Shown one piece after another: positions 1-11,240 of a DNA stretch of 64,000 nt. The translations under genes were made by a program, and so were the position numbers. Source of the DNA: Mrakia gelida (Eukaryota > Basidiomycota > Tremellomycetes > Cystofilobasidiales > Mrakiaceae); contig BRON01000012.1 of NCBI GenBank assembly GCA_024345305.1, forward strand, positions 806,001 through 870,000, written 5' to 3'. The stretch's first letter is position 1; each line of letters opens with the position of its first letter. Under the pieces are notes generated by a model. The model was not told the DNA's origin. It was given only the letters and a program-made list of their open reading frames with translations, and did not search any database.

Positions 1-219
1 AGGATGACCAGGGTAGCTTGATCCTGATTCGGCTGATTTGTAGACTGCCATGAGTTCGGCGAGGGAGTCTTTGGGTTGGGAAGGAGAGGAAGGAGAGGGG
101 AGGGAGTTGGATCGTCGCGGAGGGAGGAGGGGTCGTTCGTCGTTCGGATTTGGATTGGGAGGGGACGAGGATGTAGAGCGGTTGCGAGAGGACGAGAAGA
201 TTTTGAAGATCGATGGCAT
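1..219 (-). CDS. Hypothetical protein, 5' part only (runs off the window)
   Basis: A minus-strand frame stays open from an ATG at 219 down to base 1 (73 codons). It begins MPSIFKIFSSSRNRS and continues through a Ser/Pro/Asn-rich stretch into a more ordinary segment containing DSLAELMAVYKSAESGSS. The ATG has a plausible context (GCC before it), but the frame is also open further upstream, so a start beyond 219 or an upstream exon is possible. The composition, a disordered polar N-terminus followed by a possible helix, is common in fungal regulatory proteins and does not identify a family. I do not recognise it. Confidence 0.4.
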   Translation of the reverse strand, partial: MPSIFKIFSSSRNRSTSSSPPNPNPNDERPLLPPRRSNSLPSPSSPSQPKDSLAELMAVYKSAESGSSYPGHP

Positions 220-881
220 GGCTACCAGGATATTAATGAGAAGAAGGAGAAGGTCGTTGTGGTTGGGTGGCGAAAGCATCGAGCAGCTCGCGGAGAGGGC
301 AAGAAGGGGATCAAATCCTCGCTTCCGAGCTGGAGCTTCACGCTTTCGAAGCCATGTGGGCTCTTCGAATCTGACTCGTGTAACTTTTCTCGCTCGCGGC
401 TCTCTGGCAGACCCAGGCGCAGGACGTATACTCGAGGTATACGCTGGAAAGTTCTCTGGCCGGAGTCCGAAGACGACAAAATGGAGGAGAAAAGGTAATT
501 TGGACGCGTCGAAGCACCCATGCTCTCGATGCCGTGAGGTTTTTCTTCCTCGTGCTACTTTCCACGAGGTACAGCTCGACCTCGAATATAGATATGAAGA
601 TGAGCTGACCTGCTCAGCTTTCTCACCCGTCAGGCGACGGAAAACATCTGGCCGAAGAGAATTTAAAAGCGTCCACGAACGATCTCAACTCGTACGCTCT
701 CGCAGAGCTCCTCTTCGACCTCGAGCTCAGAATCGAAGACGATCAACATAAACGCACGTTACTCGAGGCAAAACCTACGTAGAAAGGCGAAAGAAACGAG
801 ACACGAAACGAAACGAAGGAACCGAACCAAAATCAACCAAAAACAACTTCGACGCGTCTCTCCACCCCTCTCCCATCCAAC
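220..881. other. Intergenic region
   Basis: This stretch lies between the start of the partial minus-strand gene and the stop codon of the DUF676 gene. Several frames are open here on both strands, but none shows a recognisable motif or a convincing intron signal. It probably holds the 5' region of the first gene and the 3' UTR of the next. GACGCGTC occurs twice (503-510 and 851-858). Confidence 0.4.
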
Positions 882-3677
882 CTAGAGCGAAACCAACACC
901 GGCACCCTACTCAACGGATCCTCATCCTCCACACTCGGCGTCCCCGCCACAGGTCTCCTCATCTCCCTCGTCTCCTCCTCACTGGTCGTTCTCCTCGCCT
1001 CCCCTCCACCCAACTCCAACCTCATCTCGGATCCCCTCCTCCCACTGCCAGCTCCGTTCCCAGGCATCTTCCCCTTCCTAATCGTATCCGCATCACTCCC
1101 CCCATCCTCCTCATCCCTCTCATCATGCACCCCAAGTCCGTTTTGGTCGACCTCAGACGCTCTTCTCTGGGTTTCTCGTTCCTCAGCCTTGGCACCAAAC
1201 TCCCCAATCCCGATCCCCAGACCCGTGCTCATAGCAGCTGAGTTGAATAGTTCCGTCCCTGGAACGAAGGAGGATTTTCTTCGAGAGGTCCCTCCTACGC
1301 CTCCTGCCGAGGAGTAGGTTGATCCGCCGAGGTTGGGGGAGAGGGCGACGGAGGGTCGACGGGCGTAGGCGTCGTTGAGGGAGGGGGAGGAGGATGAGGA
1401 GAGGCGATTGGAGTGGAGGTGTGGCGAGGAGGAGGAAGATTGGATGAGAGAGGGAGTGGAAGGGATGGAGGCGGAGACGGAGACGGAGTCTCTTCGACGG
1501 GATTGGGTGATGGAGAGGGAGATGGTTTCGGCTACTCGGAGGCCTAGGTCGAAGTAGTTGTCGTTGGAGAGGGGGGCGACTGCAGTGCCAAGTGAGAAAA
1601 AACGAAGATGAGTTCGAGCGAAAGAGAAGCGAGGCAAGAAAAGAGCGAGAAACGGGACTCACACATCTCGCAATGAGCATCCACCTCGGACTTCGCGACG
1701 CTGTTCTTCGCGGACACCCAGAGTCCTCGAGTGGGTCCTCCTGGCTGAGGAAGGACGCAGAAGGTTCGAGGGAGGAGGTAGCCTTTGGTTTGAGGGAGGA
1801 GGGTGTAGTAGCTGTGAAAGCAAAACCGAGAACGAGAGAAGCGATCAGGCTCGATCTTCGAGACGCGTGCGTTCGAAGAGACGAGACGAGACGACTCACT
1901 TCCTGAAGATGATCCCCTCGTTCTCGACCATTCCTTCGATCCCTTCCAGTCTGGCCTTCATCTGCTCTCCGTCCCAGAGATTCCCGATGAATCGAAGATG
2001 GTCCTGAGTGAGAACGAAAGCAAAACAAAGTCAGCTCGCGCGTCCACTCTCCTCTCTCTCTCTCTCTTCCTCCCTCCCCTCCACCCTCTCCCCCCCCCCC
2101 CCCCCCCTCCCCCAAACAAATCTACTCACCTGCGCCCAATTCAACCCCAATCCCACATCATTCCTCTTCACATACGCTCCAGCCGCCGCCGCCGCAACAG
2201 CAGCCGTTCCCAATCCAAACAACGCGGGCGTCGAGAACCTCGACCAAGCCGATCCTCCATTCGCAGGAACCATCTTCGGCGTAGGCTGACTGCTCGCACT
2301 TCCTCTCCTCACGGGCGCCTCCTTATCCGCACTGCTCCTCCTCCTCTCTGGCGCAGTTGGTTCCCGAGTGAAGTGAGTGTCTCCTCCACCCTCGACTCCT
2401 CCCGTTCCGAAAGGGTCGAAGTACTCTCGTACGGGCTCGATGGGCGCTTCAGCGGCGATGGTGGTGGGAAGGGGAGTGTTGGAAGTGGAAGAGGTTTTGG
2501 CTTTGGATCCACCGAAGGTGTAAGCGAGGAAGGCTGGAGCGAGGATGGAGAGGGTGGAAGCGACTTCTTTGGCTTGAGTGACGTGGGTGGTAGCTTTGGT
2601 GAAGGTGTGTTTGAAGACGGAGGGGTGGAGTCCGAGGAAGGGGGTGTCGAAGGCGATGAGTCTGCAAACACAGCGAGGAAGGGTTAGTTCGAGAGAAGAG
2701 AGAGATGGGAGAGCGGAAGGGAGGGCGGGAGGAGAGGGAGAGGACGAGAGAACGACGAACCCAATGATCCTAGGCCAAAGGAACGTCCCAACGTCCGGTC
2801 TTGAACGAGCAATCTTGAGTAAGGCATCAGCTGCTAGGAGTCCTCCCATCCTACATCGCACCCAAACCCAAAACAACAAACGAACGAAGAACGGAAACGA
2901 AAGGTCAGCCCTCTCCCTCTCTCGATCTCTCCTCCCAACTCGTTCGTTGGGACTCACGAATGCCCACACAACACGATCCTGGCCTTCCCAGCACCCCCAC
3001 CGAGCCCTTCAGCATTCTCCTTCTCTACCGTGAGAGAAGCGAGCCAGTCTATAAACGCATCGGTCGCGGCTCCCTGCGGTGAACGAAGGACGAACAGAGA
3101 GGTCAGGTCATGTTTCAGTCTCGCACAGAGAGTGGAGCTTCACACTCGATCCGGAGCGATGGCCAAACCACCTCCAGCCGCCCTCCTCCTCTGTGTAGAA
3201 AGAGAAAGGACTTACGAGATCTCCTTTAGTCTGCAGGAATCCAACGAACGAACGAGTGCGGATGTAAAAAAGTTCAGCGAGGGAGAGAGCCATGAGGAAG
3301 AAAGGCAAGGCAAGGCGAGAGGATCGGCCGAGGTCGAGAGACACCTCGCCTCGGATGGACTAGGAAGAACTAGAGATGTAGGACTGACCTCATAAGCAGG
3401 GAAAACGATACTCTCAACGATCACGCTCTCAGTGAAGGTTTCTTGAACGATGTGGTTCACTCGCTCTGTATCGAATCGAAGCCAGCCGAAGAAGCGAGGG
3501 AGGGAGGGGAAGGAGAGGAAGGTCAGGTTCGTTCGAGGTACGTTCCAAATCGAACTGAACGAGAGTTGAGTGGAGAGGATTGATGGGGGTGGGCCTACCT
3601 GGGAACTTATGGAACGTCGTATCGTCCCCTTTGAAGCCGTGAACAAAGACGAGGAGGATGTTGGTGGAGTCGGCCAT
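882..3677 (-). CDS. DUF676 (lipase-like) serine hydrolase
   Basis: This is a multi-exon alpha/beta-hydrolase of the DUF676 / putative serine esterase family, probably acting on a lipid or acyl ester; the substrate is unknown. Exon 1 begins MADSTNILLVFVHGFKGDD, containing the oxyanion-type HG motif. A later pair of exons joins IVLCGHS to MGGLLAADALL, which gives the nucleophile elbow G-H-S-M-G. Conserved DUF676 flavour continues in LIAFDTPFLGLHPSVFKH. After the catalytic part comes a region with PSTL..LAPAFLAY hydrophobic runs, a Ser/Thr/Pro linker, and a short Ala-rich hydrophobic stretch (ALFGLGTAAVAAAAAGAYV) that may anchor it to a membrane. The C-terminus (about 1590 to 884) is Ser-rich and disordered. 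At least seven introns are present; one carries an 18-base homopolymer. The start is well set by the hydrolase N-terminus. Family assignment is strong and specificity is not known. Confidence 0.8.
2090..2107. repeat. C18 / G18 homopolymer inside an intron
   Basis: Eighteen consecutive C bases on the + strand. For the minus-strand DUF676 gene this is a G18 run lying shortly downstream of a GTGAGT 5' splice site (after ...GLNWAQ). Such a tract is prone to slippage and could form a G-quadruplex in the pre-mRNA. Confidence 0.9.
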
Positions 3678-4137
3678 CGTTGGAGGGTGGAAGGGGAGGT
3701 GTGAGGTGGAAGGGTTCGAAGCTGAGCTTGCTCTCTTCTCGCTTCTCGTTGTTGTTTGTTGTTGTTTTTGTTAACGAGTTGCGCTTCGTTCGCCTGTAGA
3801 GTGGGTGGTGCTGAAGCGAGAAGGATGGAGGGGTGAGGGTGAAAGTGATGGTGAGTGTTGGAAGTCGAGAGTGAGAGTGGTCGCAGGGCGTCTCAATTAG
3901 AGATCGAAACCTTGGGAGACGAAAGGGCCCTTCCAGCTTCCAGGCTCGTGTTCTTTTTCTCGAGAAGAAGAGAGAAGCAGTGCGTTGTTCCTATACAAGA
4001 GAATCAGAGAGAGGAACGAACAGAGAGAAGAGAAGAAGAACAAGAGTACTGTAAGGACTAGACTAGCTAAGCAAAAACACACCACCCATCGAAACGAACC
4101 GCACCGAACGCGAACCCCTCCCATCGCCTCGCCTCGC
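3678..4137. other. Intergenic region: DUF676 promoter and PSY2 3' end
   Basis: About 460 bases between the ATG of the DUF676 gene and the stop of PSY2, both on the minus strand. It must contain the PSY2 3' UTR and the DUF676 promoter. I see a TTG/TTTG-rich stretch near 3750-3772 but no recognisable regulatory element or supported gene. Confidence 0.4.
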
Positions 4138-7100
4138 TCACTTCGACCCACCACCACCGCCCCCACCACCCAACTTGAAAGGCTTGAGCGAGAACTTGAA
4201 TCCTCCTCCTCCTCCTCCACCGGCCTTCTTCTCCTTCTCCTCCTTCTTCCCGTTCGTCGCCTCGCCACCCTCCCCGCTCCCACTCGTCGGCGTCGCAGGC
4301 AGCGGTCTCGACTTCTTCTCTTCGGTCCCACTCCCACCACCAAGACTGCCCCCAAGGATGCTCGAAATGCTCCCGGATCGTTTATGACTCTTCTTCCCTC
4401 CCGAGGTCGAAGACGAAAAGAGGGAAGCGAACCCTCCCTTCTCCTCCTCTTCCTCTTCCTCCTCTCGACGACGCTTCCAGTCCATGAGAGGTTTATCGAG
4501 GTCCATGGAGGGAGCGAGCTCAGGGATGGGGATGGGGGCGGTGAGGAGTGGGTTGGAGTCCGAAGGAATTGTGGAGGAGGCGGAGGAGTCGTCGGACGCG
4601 ATGGGTTTCTTCTCATCCTCGTCGCTTTCGTCGTCGTCTCCGTAGTTATCGAGAGCCAGCCCGAGACCCAGTCCGAGTCCGAGTCCGATGCCTGGAGCGA
4701 CGGTGTTCTTGGTTTTGGAGGTGAGAGGAGAGGGAGTGGCGAGAGTGATGGAAGTTGACGAGGAGGAGGGAGTTTTCGAATCTCCCTGCTGACCCTTCTG
4801 ACGTTTCCGTTTGGGACCGAGTTGAGCGAGGGAGGAAGAGGAGTGGGTCGATGGGAGGGTGTAGGAGGAGGAGAGGAACGAGGAAGAGAGACCGCCTGAG
4901 GTGGAGGGAGCGAGGTCGTCGTCCGAGTCGCGGAAGTAGTCGTCTTCGTCTTGATCGAATCGACGTCTGGAGGGAAGAACAAAACGCGAAAGAAAAGGTC
5001 AGCTCGGAGAGTATGGATACGAGACGAGAAGGGGAATTGAGGACGAGATTCAAGGGCCAAACTCACTTCGTTTCCTCTTCAACGACCTTCACGTCGGGCT
5101 CAGGAGGAGGTTCGTTGTTCTGCTCCCACTTGGTGATCAGACCCGCAAAGCAAGCCTTCAGCACCGGCCGAGTAGCGAGTAGACGTATTCGATCCCCGTG
5201 GTGCTGCATGAGATGGTCGAGGATGGCTTTCAGGTTTTCCTGTTCGAAGCGAAAGCGAAGCGGGAAGAAAAGACGCGTCAGTTTCGAATTCTGTTCGATC
5301 TCGAACGGGTCCGTTGACATCAAGAGATATGGACACGGAGCAGAGCTGGGGAGTGACCTTCCTCATGTACTCGAACAACTCCAAGCAAGCGGAGCTGAGC
5401 ATGTTGTCCCTCGGCGATTCGGACGCGACGAGCTCAAGGACGGGAGCGAAGACGTCTCCCTTGTTGAGGTAGCGGAACATGAAGTGGGTGTTGACCTTCA
5501 GGCAGGCTCGGAAGAATCGGATGGCGGCTGAAGCAAGCCGATGAGGAAGAACTGAAGGTCAGTAAAGAGAAAGAAGCGATCGAAACGAGGCGAAAGTGAG
5601 AGATGAACGAACCATGTCGAAGCGGCTTCTCTCTCGCGTTGAGGAGGCATCCGACCTTGAGGTTCATCGTTCCCGAGAGGATGAAGTACTGGCTTCGATG
5701 ACCGTGGTTGGCGGAGAAGAACGAGAGGAGGTCGCAGAGGGAGAGGAGGAGACCTGCTTCGGTCGAGGAGACATTGAGGGGAGCGCCTGAGAACGAGACG
5801 GAACGATATGAGAGGGCGCGTCAGTGAACCCAAGCGAGGACGGGGATGAGAGATGAGGGGGGGGAGAAGACGAACCCTTGAGGGTCTTGAAGTCCGGCAG
5901 ATCGAAGAGAGGTTTCATTAAGTCGTCGACGCAGTTCTCGTAGAAGTAGGTGAGGAACGCTTCGGCGACGGGTCCGTCCTTCTGAGGTCCTCGAGTGAAG
6001 GTCTGTTCGTTCGAGAGGAAGTAAGAGAGCATGGGTCAGTCTCCTGCCCGATACCTTCGCTCGTGAACTGAAACGAAAGGAAAGACGCGTCGCGCTCTTC
6101 GCACTCGAAATCGAACTTACAGCATCCGGCTCTCCCGTATCCAACAGCTGCTTCAACGCATCAGCCAACTGACTCTTCAGCCCCGACGGCTTCTCATCCT
6201 CTCCTCCAGCGACCATAGCCTTCTTCGCCGACCCAACCAACAGCTTGACGATCTCCACCACCAGCGTCGTTCCTCCTGCCTCCTTGTTTTCCTCCATCCT
6301 GGCGAACTCGGCGAGAACGATGGTCCTCACTGCCGATGGATCGTGATCGAGAGCATGGGTAAGCATCTCGACGGCGGCGTTGGGGATTTGATCGTCGTCT
6401 GGAAGAGGGGAGGAAGGGGAAGAGGGAGTAGGTGGGGAGCCGGAGGGAGTTGGGACGAGGGAGGAGGTCGTTGCTGGGACGGGTGGAAGAGAGGAGGATG
6501 AGGGTGAAGTGGGAGTTGGTTCCGAGGAGACTGCCGAGGCCGTTGTTGTTGTTGTGAGAGGGGCAGGAGGAGGAGGAGTTGATCTCGAGGAGAAAGCCCA
6601 TTCGAGGACGTAGACGAGTCCGTTCTCGAGCAGGGTCCGCACGAGTTGGAGTCTTGAAGGAAGAGGGATGTTCTTGGACATGAGGAGGAGTTGGTGAAGG
6701 AGGAGTACGACGTCCCTCTTGTGGCTGACCGAGAACTGAGGAGAGGGAGGAGCGGAGGAAGCTGCCGAGAGCGTCGAAGACGAGGTCGAAGGATCCGCAC
6801 CCAACTCTCCAGGTTTCTCGTTCTCCTTCCCTCCACCGTCCTCCGTATCCGTTCCCACCTCGTCGTCGTCCATCCAACTCGACCCCGTACTCTTCCTCTT
6901 CCCCTTCCAACCTCCACCGACTCCTCCAGCTCCAGCCTTCTTCCCTCCCTTCGATCCTCCTCCCGGAACGAACGCCTGGAACACGTCCGCGAGGAGCTCG
7001 TCGTTGCCTTGGACGTGCTGGACGATGTCGTTCTGGTTGAAGAAGATCATGGAGTTGATGATGTTCATCGTGGACTCTTCGAGCACTCGAGCGAGGACGA

Positions 7101-9401
7101 CGTCTTTGAGGTAGAGGAGACGGTAGGTTTGGTGGATCTTCGAGCGGATGGATGAGTCCTTGAGCTCGACGGCTTGACGGAAGCGGGTTGTGGAGGTGAG
7201 GAAGGATCGGTAGGAGGCTTTGAGTTTAGGGAACTCGGGATCGTCTGTGAGGAACAAAGCGAGCAGAACGAGAGAGAAGGAGGGAGGGAAGGTCAGCTTG
7301 AGCTCGCTCGCGAAGAGATCCCTCCAAAACGGGTACGAACACTCGAGCATTCCAAGAACCTCCATGAAGTATTCCTCTTGAAGGATGTACTCGATGACGG
7401 TGGTGTCGTTGAGGAAGACTGGTAGACGAAGGAGGAGGAAGTCGAAAGGTCAGCTCGTGTGATCATCTCGGCCCTCCTTCCTTCGAGCTCAACATCTCGG
7501 ACTCACGAATCGTCTGCATCATTGTGAACAGCGTATGCAGATCCGTGATGACCTCCAGATCCTCGGCGTTCTCGAAGGTCTCGGCCATGATCTTGAGGTA
7601 ATCCTAAATGGGCGGCAAGCGAAAGGAAAGCTCGTCAGCCCACGAGCTCGAGCTCAGGGAGAGGGAGATGCGAAGACGGACTGACCTCCTTGATAACAGC
7701 CTCGACGAGCCTCTCCCTTCCCAGCATACTCCTCGCGAGGGTCCGAACTTGTTCCGAGGCAGCTCTGATAGCAGAGAAAGACGAAGGAGGGTCAGCTCAG
7801 CTCGAGCTCGAAGGAGGAAGGGTGAACAACCTCGACTCACTCGAGTTTCCCCAACCCAGGATGGAGCAGCAGAGTCTTCTGACGATTCCTTCCGTTCGAT
7901 GGCATAGGCGAGACCGAGCGGTACCCAGCTGGTGGTGAAGACGACGTGAACATCTCTTCTTCCATCCCTACATCGACCCAAACCAAAGACGAAGCGAGGT
8001 CAGCTTCGAGCTCCTTCCTTCCCTCCCTCCCTCCCTCCGCCCCCTCGAGAGCACGCGCCACTGAGATAGAAGGAAAAGGGGACCAACACTTACCCGAATC
8101 CAACATCTTCTGCACCTCGAGCACAAACTCCCAGACGTTCTCGCAATCGTCCGGGTCAGCGAACGAGAGAGCGATGTCCGTTCCATCAGGTTCGGTCCAG
8201 ACGATGAGGGTGTCTGTTGAGAGCGCGTCCAAACGAAAAGGAGGGTCAGTAGTGAGCTCTCCAGTCTCCTATCCATCTCTCAAGAAGACGAGAGGGGAGA
8301 CGGATGGCCGCGAGGAGAAAGAGAGAGAGCACGCGAGAGGAGAGAGGAAGGAAGGAACTGACCTTGCTGCCTCTGATACACGTCCTTCCCTTGGATATGG
8401 CTATGCATCAGAATCTTCCCTTCCACTCCCTTAGCCCTGATGGTCCGTATCGTCGCCTGGTCCTCGACTCCTCCGCTGACGAATCCTCCTCCGTCCTCCT
8501 CCTCTGTATCCTCCTTGACGAAACCGCCGCCTCCTTCTGGATCCTCCGGATCAGGCGAGGTGACCTCTGCTGTGACGACGAGGAGAGCTTGATCTGTTCC
8601 TTCGTCGTAGAGACCGTGGACGTGACCTGTTCCTCTGTCGAACCAGGAGTCGTTTCGAAGTTCGTAGACCTTGACCTTCTTGAGTTCGGAGGAGGAGGAA
8701 CGATCTCGATCTGAAGGGTCGTCTTGAAGGGAGGAGGATGACGAAGGGGAGAGCTCGAGATCCAGTTCGAGGAGATCGTCGACGTCTGCGACGGAGGAGG
8801 AAGAGGAGTGATGAGGACCTGTGGGAGTTGAAGGTGAGTTGGTGGAGGTCGGGAGATTTGAGGTAGAGACGCGTTGGGGAGTGGAAGGGGAGGAGGAGGA
8901 CGAGGTGGAGGAAGGAGAGCGGTTCGTCGTTCCTGTGGGTGTGGAGGGGGAATGCGAAGGTGGGATATCGGTAGGGGTTGTGGATGTTGTTCGAGTGGGC
9001 GTAGATGATTTGGTTGGAGTTGTAGAGTGATTGTTTGACGAAGAGGATGGCTGTTTCTTTGATGAAGGCGAAGGGGAGGAAGATGAGGTCGACGTTCCTC
9101 CTCCTCCGACTCCTCCTCCTCCGTTCCCTACTGCTCCAGAACCGGATCCACTCCTCGGAACGCCATCGTCTCGACCTATAGGAGCGGCTCCAGCTGGGGA
9201 GGTCGACGAGGAAGGGACAGCTCCTCTTGTATTTGAGGATGGGGAAGTTGAAGAAGGGGAGGAAGCTGGTGACCTCGACCTTCGTTTCGTTCCTCCACCT
9301 CGAATCGCGGTGTGCTTCCCAGGAGTCCTCCCAGAAGGACTAGACGTAGAACTAGACGCTTCCGGTTGGAGAGGGGACGTAGAAGAAGACGGGGAAGCCA
9401 T
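4138..9401 (-). CDS. PSY2: Protein phosphatase 4 regulatory subunit 3 (PSY2/SMEK family)
   Basis: This is the regulatory subunit that directs PP4 (Pph3) to substrates, classically in DNA-damage checkpoint recovery (gamma-H2A and Rad53 dephosphorylation in yeast). The first exon encodes a long Ser/Thr/Pro-rich leader and then the EVH1/PH-like domain (KKVKVYELRNDSWFDRGTGH ... QGKDVYQRQQ, then TDTLIVWTEPDGTDIALSF in the next exon). The SMEK core and ARM-like repeats follow over several exons: HTLFTMMQTI, EYFMEVLGMLE joined across an intron to YDPEFP, the KLKASYRSFL run, and SMIFFNQNDIVQHVQ. The C-terminus is low complexity: acidic/Ser, a Glu run, and a Lys/Gly-rich end (FKFSLKPFKLGGGG). Splicing LE/YDPEFP restores the family consensus and supports the intron near 7257-7340. 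At least ten introns are present. The long N-terminal leader (about 220 residues) is atypical, so the true start could be internal. Confidence 0.9.
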
Positions 9402-9783
9402 CAGGCAGGGAAGGAAGGGAAAGGTAGGGGATGGATGGCAGCAAGTCGAAGTTGAGGTTGGAAAGGGAGAGTCTCACCTCGCAGCCCGTTTCAGCTGGCA
9501 CGCAGGGAGAAGCAAGGGCACGTAAAAAAGCAACTAATCTCTTTTTCTACAGGTCTGGGAAGATGATAGCAAGAGGTTCTTCCTCAAGAGCAGTCGAAAA
9601 AATCTCCGAGCTGGTTCTGACGCTGCTTCTGCGAGAGCGAAGCAGCGAGCCCCCGTCGCGCACGCGACCATCGTCCTCTCCCTCTTGCCTCTTCTCTCTC
9701 GTTCAAGCACCACCCAAACGACAGACAAGAACACGCATAGATCGTCAAAATCTCCTTCCCTGATCTCCCCTCTTCCTCTCCCC
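9402..9783. other. Intergenic region: PSY2 promoter and SAP18 3' end
   Basis: About 380 bases separate the PSY2 start from the SAP18 stop (both minus). No motif, RNA gene or supported ORF was recognised. Confidence 0.4.
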
Positions 9784-11143
9784 CTAGTAACTGGGACTCC
9801 TCCTCCTCCTAATCGGACTCCGCTCCCTCTCCCTCCCTCCTCCTCCTGCTCCTCCACCTCCATACCCACCCCTGCCACCACCTCCACCAACGAACCCACC
9901 CCTCCCACCTCTACTTGAGTACCCATTATCTGCCGCTCCCCTGATAGCAGCCCCAAACGTCCCTCGATCTCCTCCTCCAAACCTTCCTCCTCCTCCTCGC
10001 GCTCCTCCAGCATCTACGTATCTCCCACCCACATCTCCTCCACCTCTGGTCCAGGACCCTCCTCCTCTAGGCGCACCGAAGGTAGGCATCCCTCGGACCT
10101 CAGATCCTCCTCCTGCTCCCCAGGAGGAAGCAGGAGCTGGACCAGTCCCTCCCATTCCTGGTTGGTTCTCGAACCCACCGCCGTAGGTGGAGCCTGGTGC
10201 GCCGGAGTAGACTCGATCGGAGGCGAAGGGTTGGGAGGAGGGTGGGGGGTGAGGGAAGGCGAGAATTGGGGGGAGGTTTTGGATGGAGACGAGGAGGTAG
10301 AGGGGAGTTGGGTTGCTTGGTGGTGGGAGGATCCCGAGGCCGAGGAGGGTGCTGGGGAAAGAAAGGGGGGTAAAGTGGTCGGTACGAGTTGTTGGATCTC
10401 GTCTGTGAGCGTGGGGAGAGTGGTTCGGGTGTGAGGAGGTAGAGTAGACGAAGGGATGGAGGGAGAGGGGAGTCGAGCTCGAGCTTGAGAGCGAAACGTC
10501 TCGAGCTCTCCGTTCCGTTCGGTTGCGATGCTCCCAGCTCTGAGGACAGCGAGTCGTGACGCCTGCAGTTCCCTTCCACGTATATACTTCAAGAACGAAG
10601 GTAGTCCTTCGAACGAAAGGAGATGGCGACGCGAAGGAAAGCAAAGGAAGGGAACTCACTCATCCGCGAGAGCTTCGCCTCCAATCTCTCTGCCCTCGAG
10701 CTCCTTCAAGGCGACGACACCAAGATCCTTCTCCTTCCAAGTTCCCCTAGCTCCACGAGAATCCTCCTCTGAAACGAGCCTGTGCAAACGCGTCCGAAGA
10801 GCGAAGGAAAGAAGAAGGGAGGGAAGGGGTCAGCTCGAGCTCGCTCTTCTCCTTCTCCTTCCTCCCCTCGTCCTTCGCCCTCCGCTACGAGAGGTCACCC
10901 AACTCACCTGAAGCCCCAGGTGGCTTGGTAGGACCTCAGCTTCTCCGGCACGAGTCCGATCAAAGCCTGCACAATCTCCTGAAGAGTGGTCTCCTCCCAC
11001 GAGTAGATATTGTACTCGTCCTCGGTCGGGAGCGTCTTCGTCTCGTGGAACATGTACGTTGGGAAGAAGGTCGACGGCTTCACGAAGACTCGGAGGAGGT
11101 GAGGCGTTCTAGAGCTAGGGCTAGGAGAGGTGTCGATGTCCAT
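9784..11143 (-). CDS. SAP18: SAP18-like histone deacetylase complex / ASAP subunit
   Basis: SAP18 is a ubiquitin-fold protein of Sin3-HDAC and of the exon-junction ASAP complex. Exon 1 (11143-10908) reads MDIDTSPSPSSRTPHLLRVF and continues VKPSTFFPTY, LPTEDEYNIYSWEETTLQEI and LRSYQATWGF. That matches the family pattern of LLRVF..., an LPTEDE/IY.W..TTL segment and a final beta strand. Exon 2 (10779-10660) continues RLVSEEDSRGA..TWKEKDLGVVALKELEG. The last exon is an unusual Gly/Arg extension (GGRGGFVGGGGGRGGYGGGG) ending in ERSPIRRRRSPSY, an RGG/RS-like tail that suggests RNA or splicing-factor contact. The region 10250-10655 between exon 2 and the RGG part could not be resolved into exons: several frames are open. 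The gene shares a 97-base divergent promoter with ALG10. Confidence 0.8.
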
Positions 11144-11240
11144 TTTGGGCGAGATGGGAACGAGATGAGAGTTGGGCGGGCGGAGGGAAGCCGTCGTCGA
11201 AATTCAAGAGGAGAGGAGGGAGGGGAGGAAGGAGGTTGCC
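11144..11240. promoter_or_regulatory. Bidirectional promoter SAP18 / ALG10
   Basis: Only 97 bases separate the two initiator ATGs of divergently transcribed genes. Both 5' UTRs and both core promoters must lie in this stretch or overlap the neighbouring coding exons. No TATA-like box is visible. Both starts are supported by conserved N-terminal sequence close to the ATG. Confidence 0.5.

Noticed and set aside
3897..5066. Long Arg/Pro/Ser-rich minus frame over the PSY2 3' exons
   Set aside because: It is an alternative frame of the same strand. The PSY2 frame with the acidic-to-Lys/Gly tail fits splice sites and codon use better.
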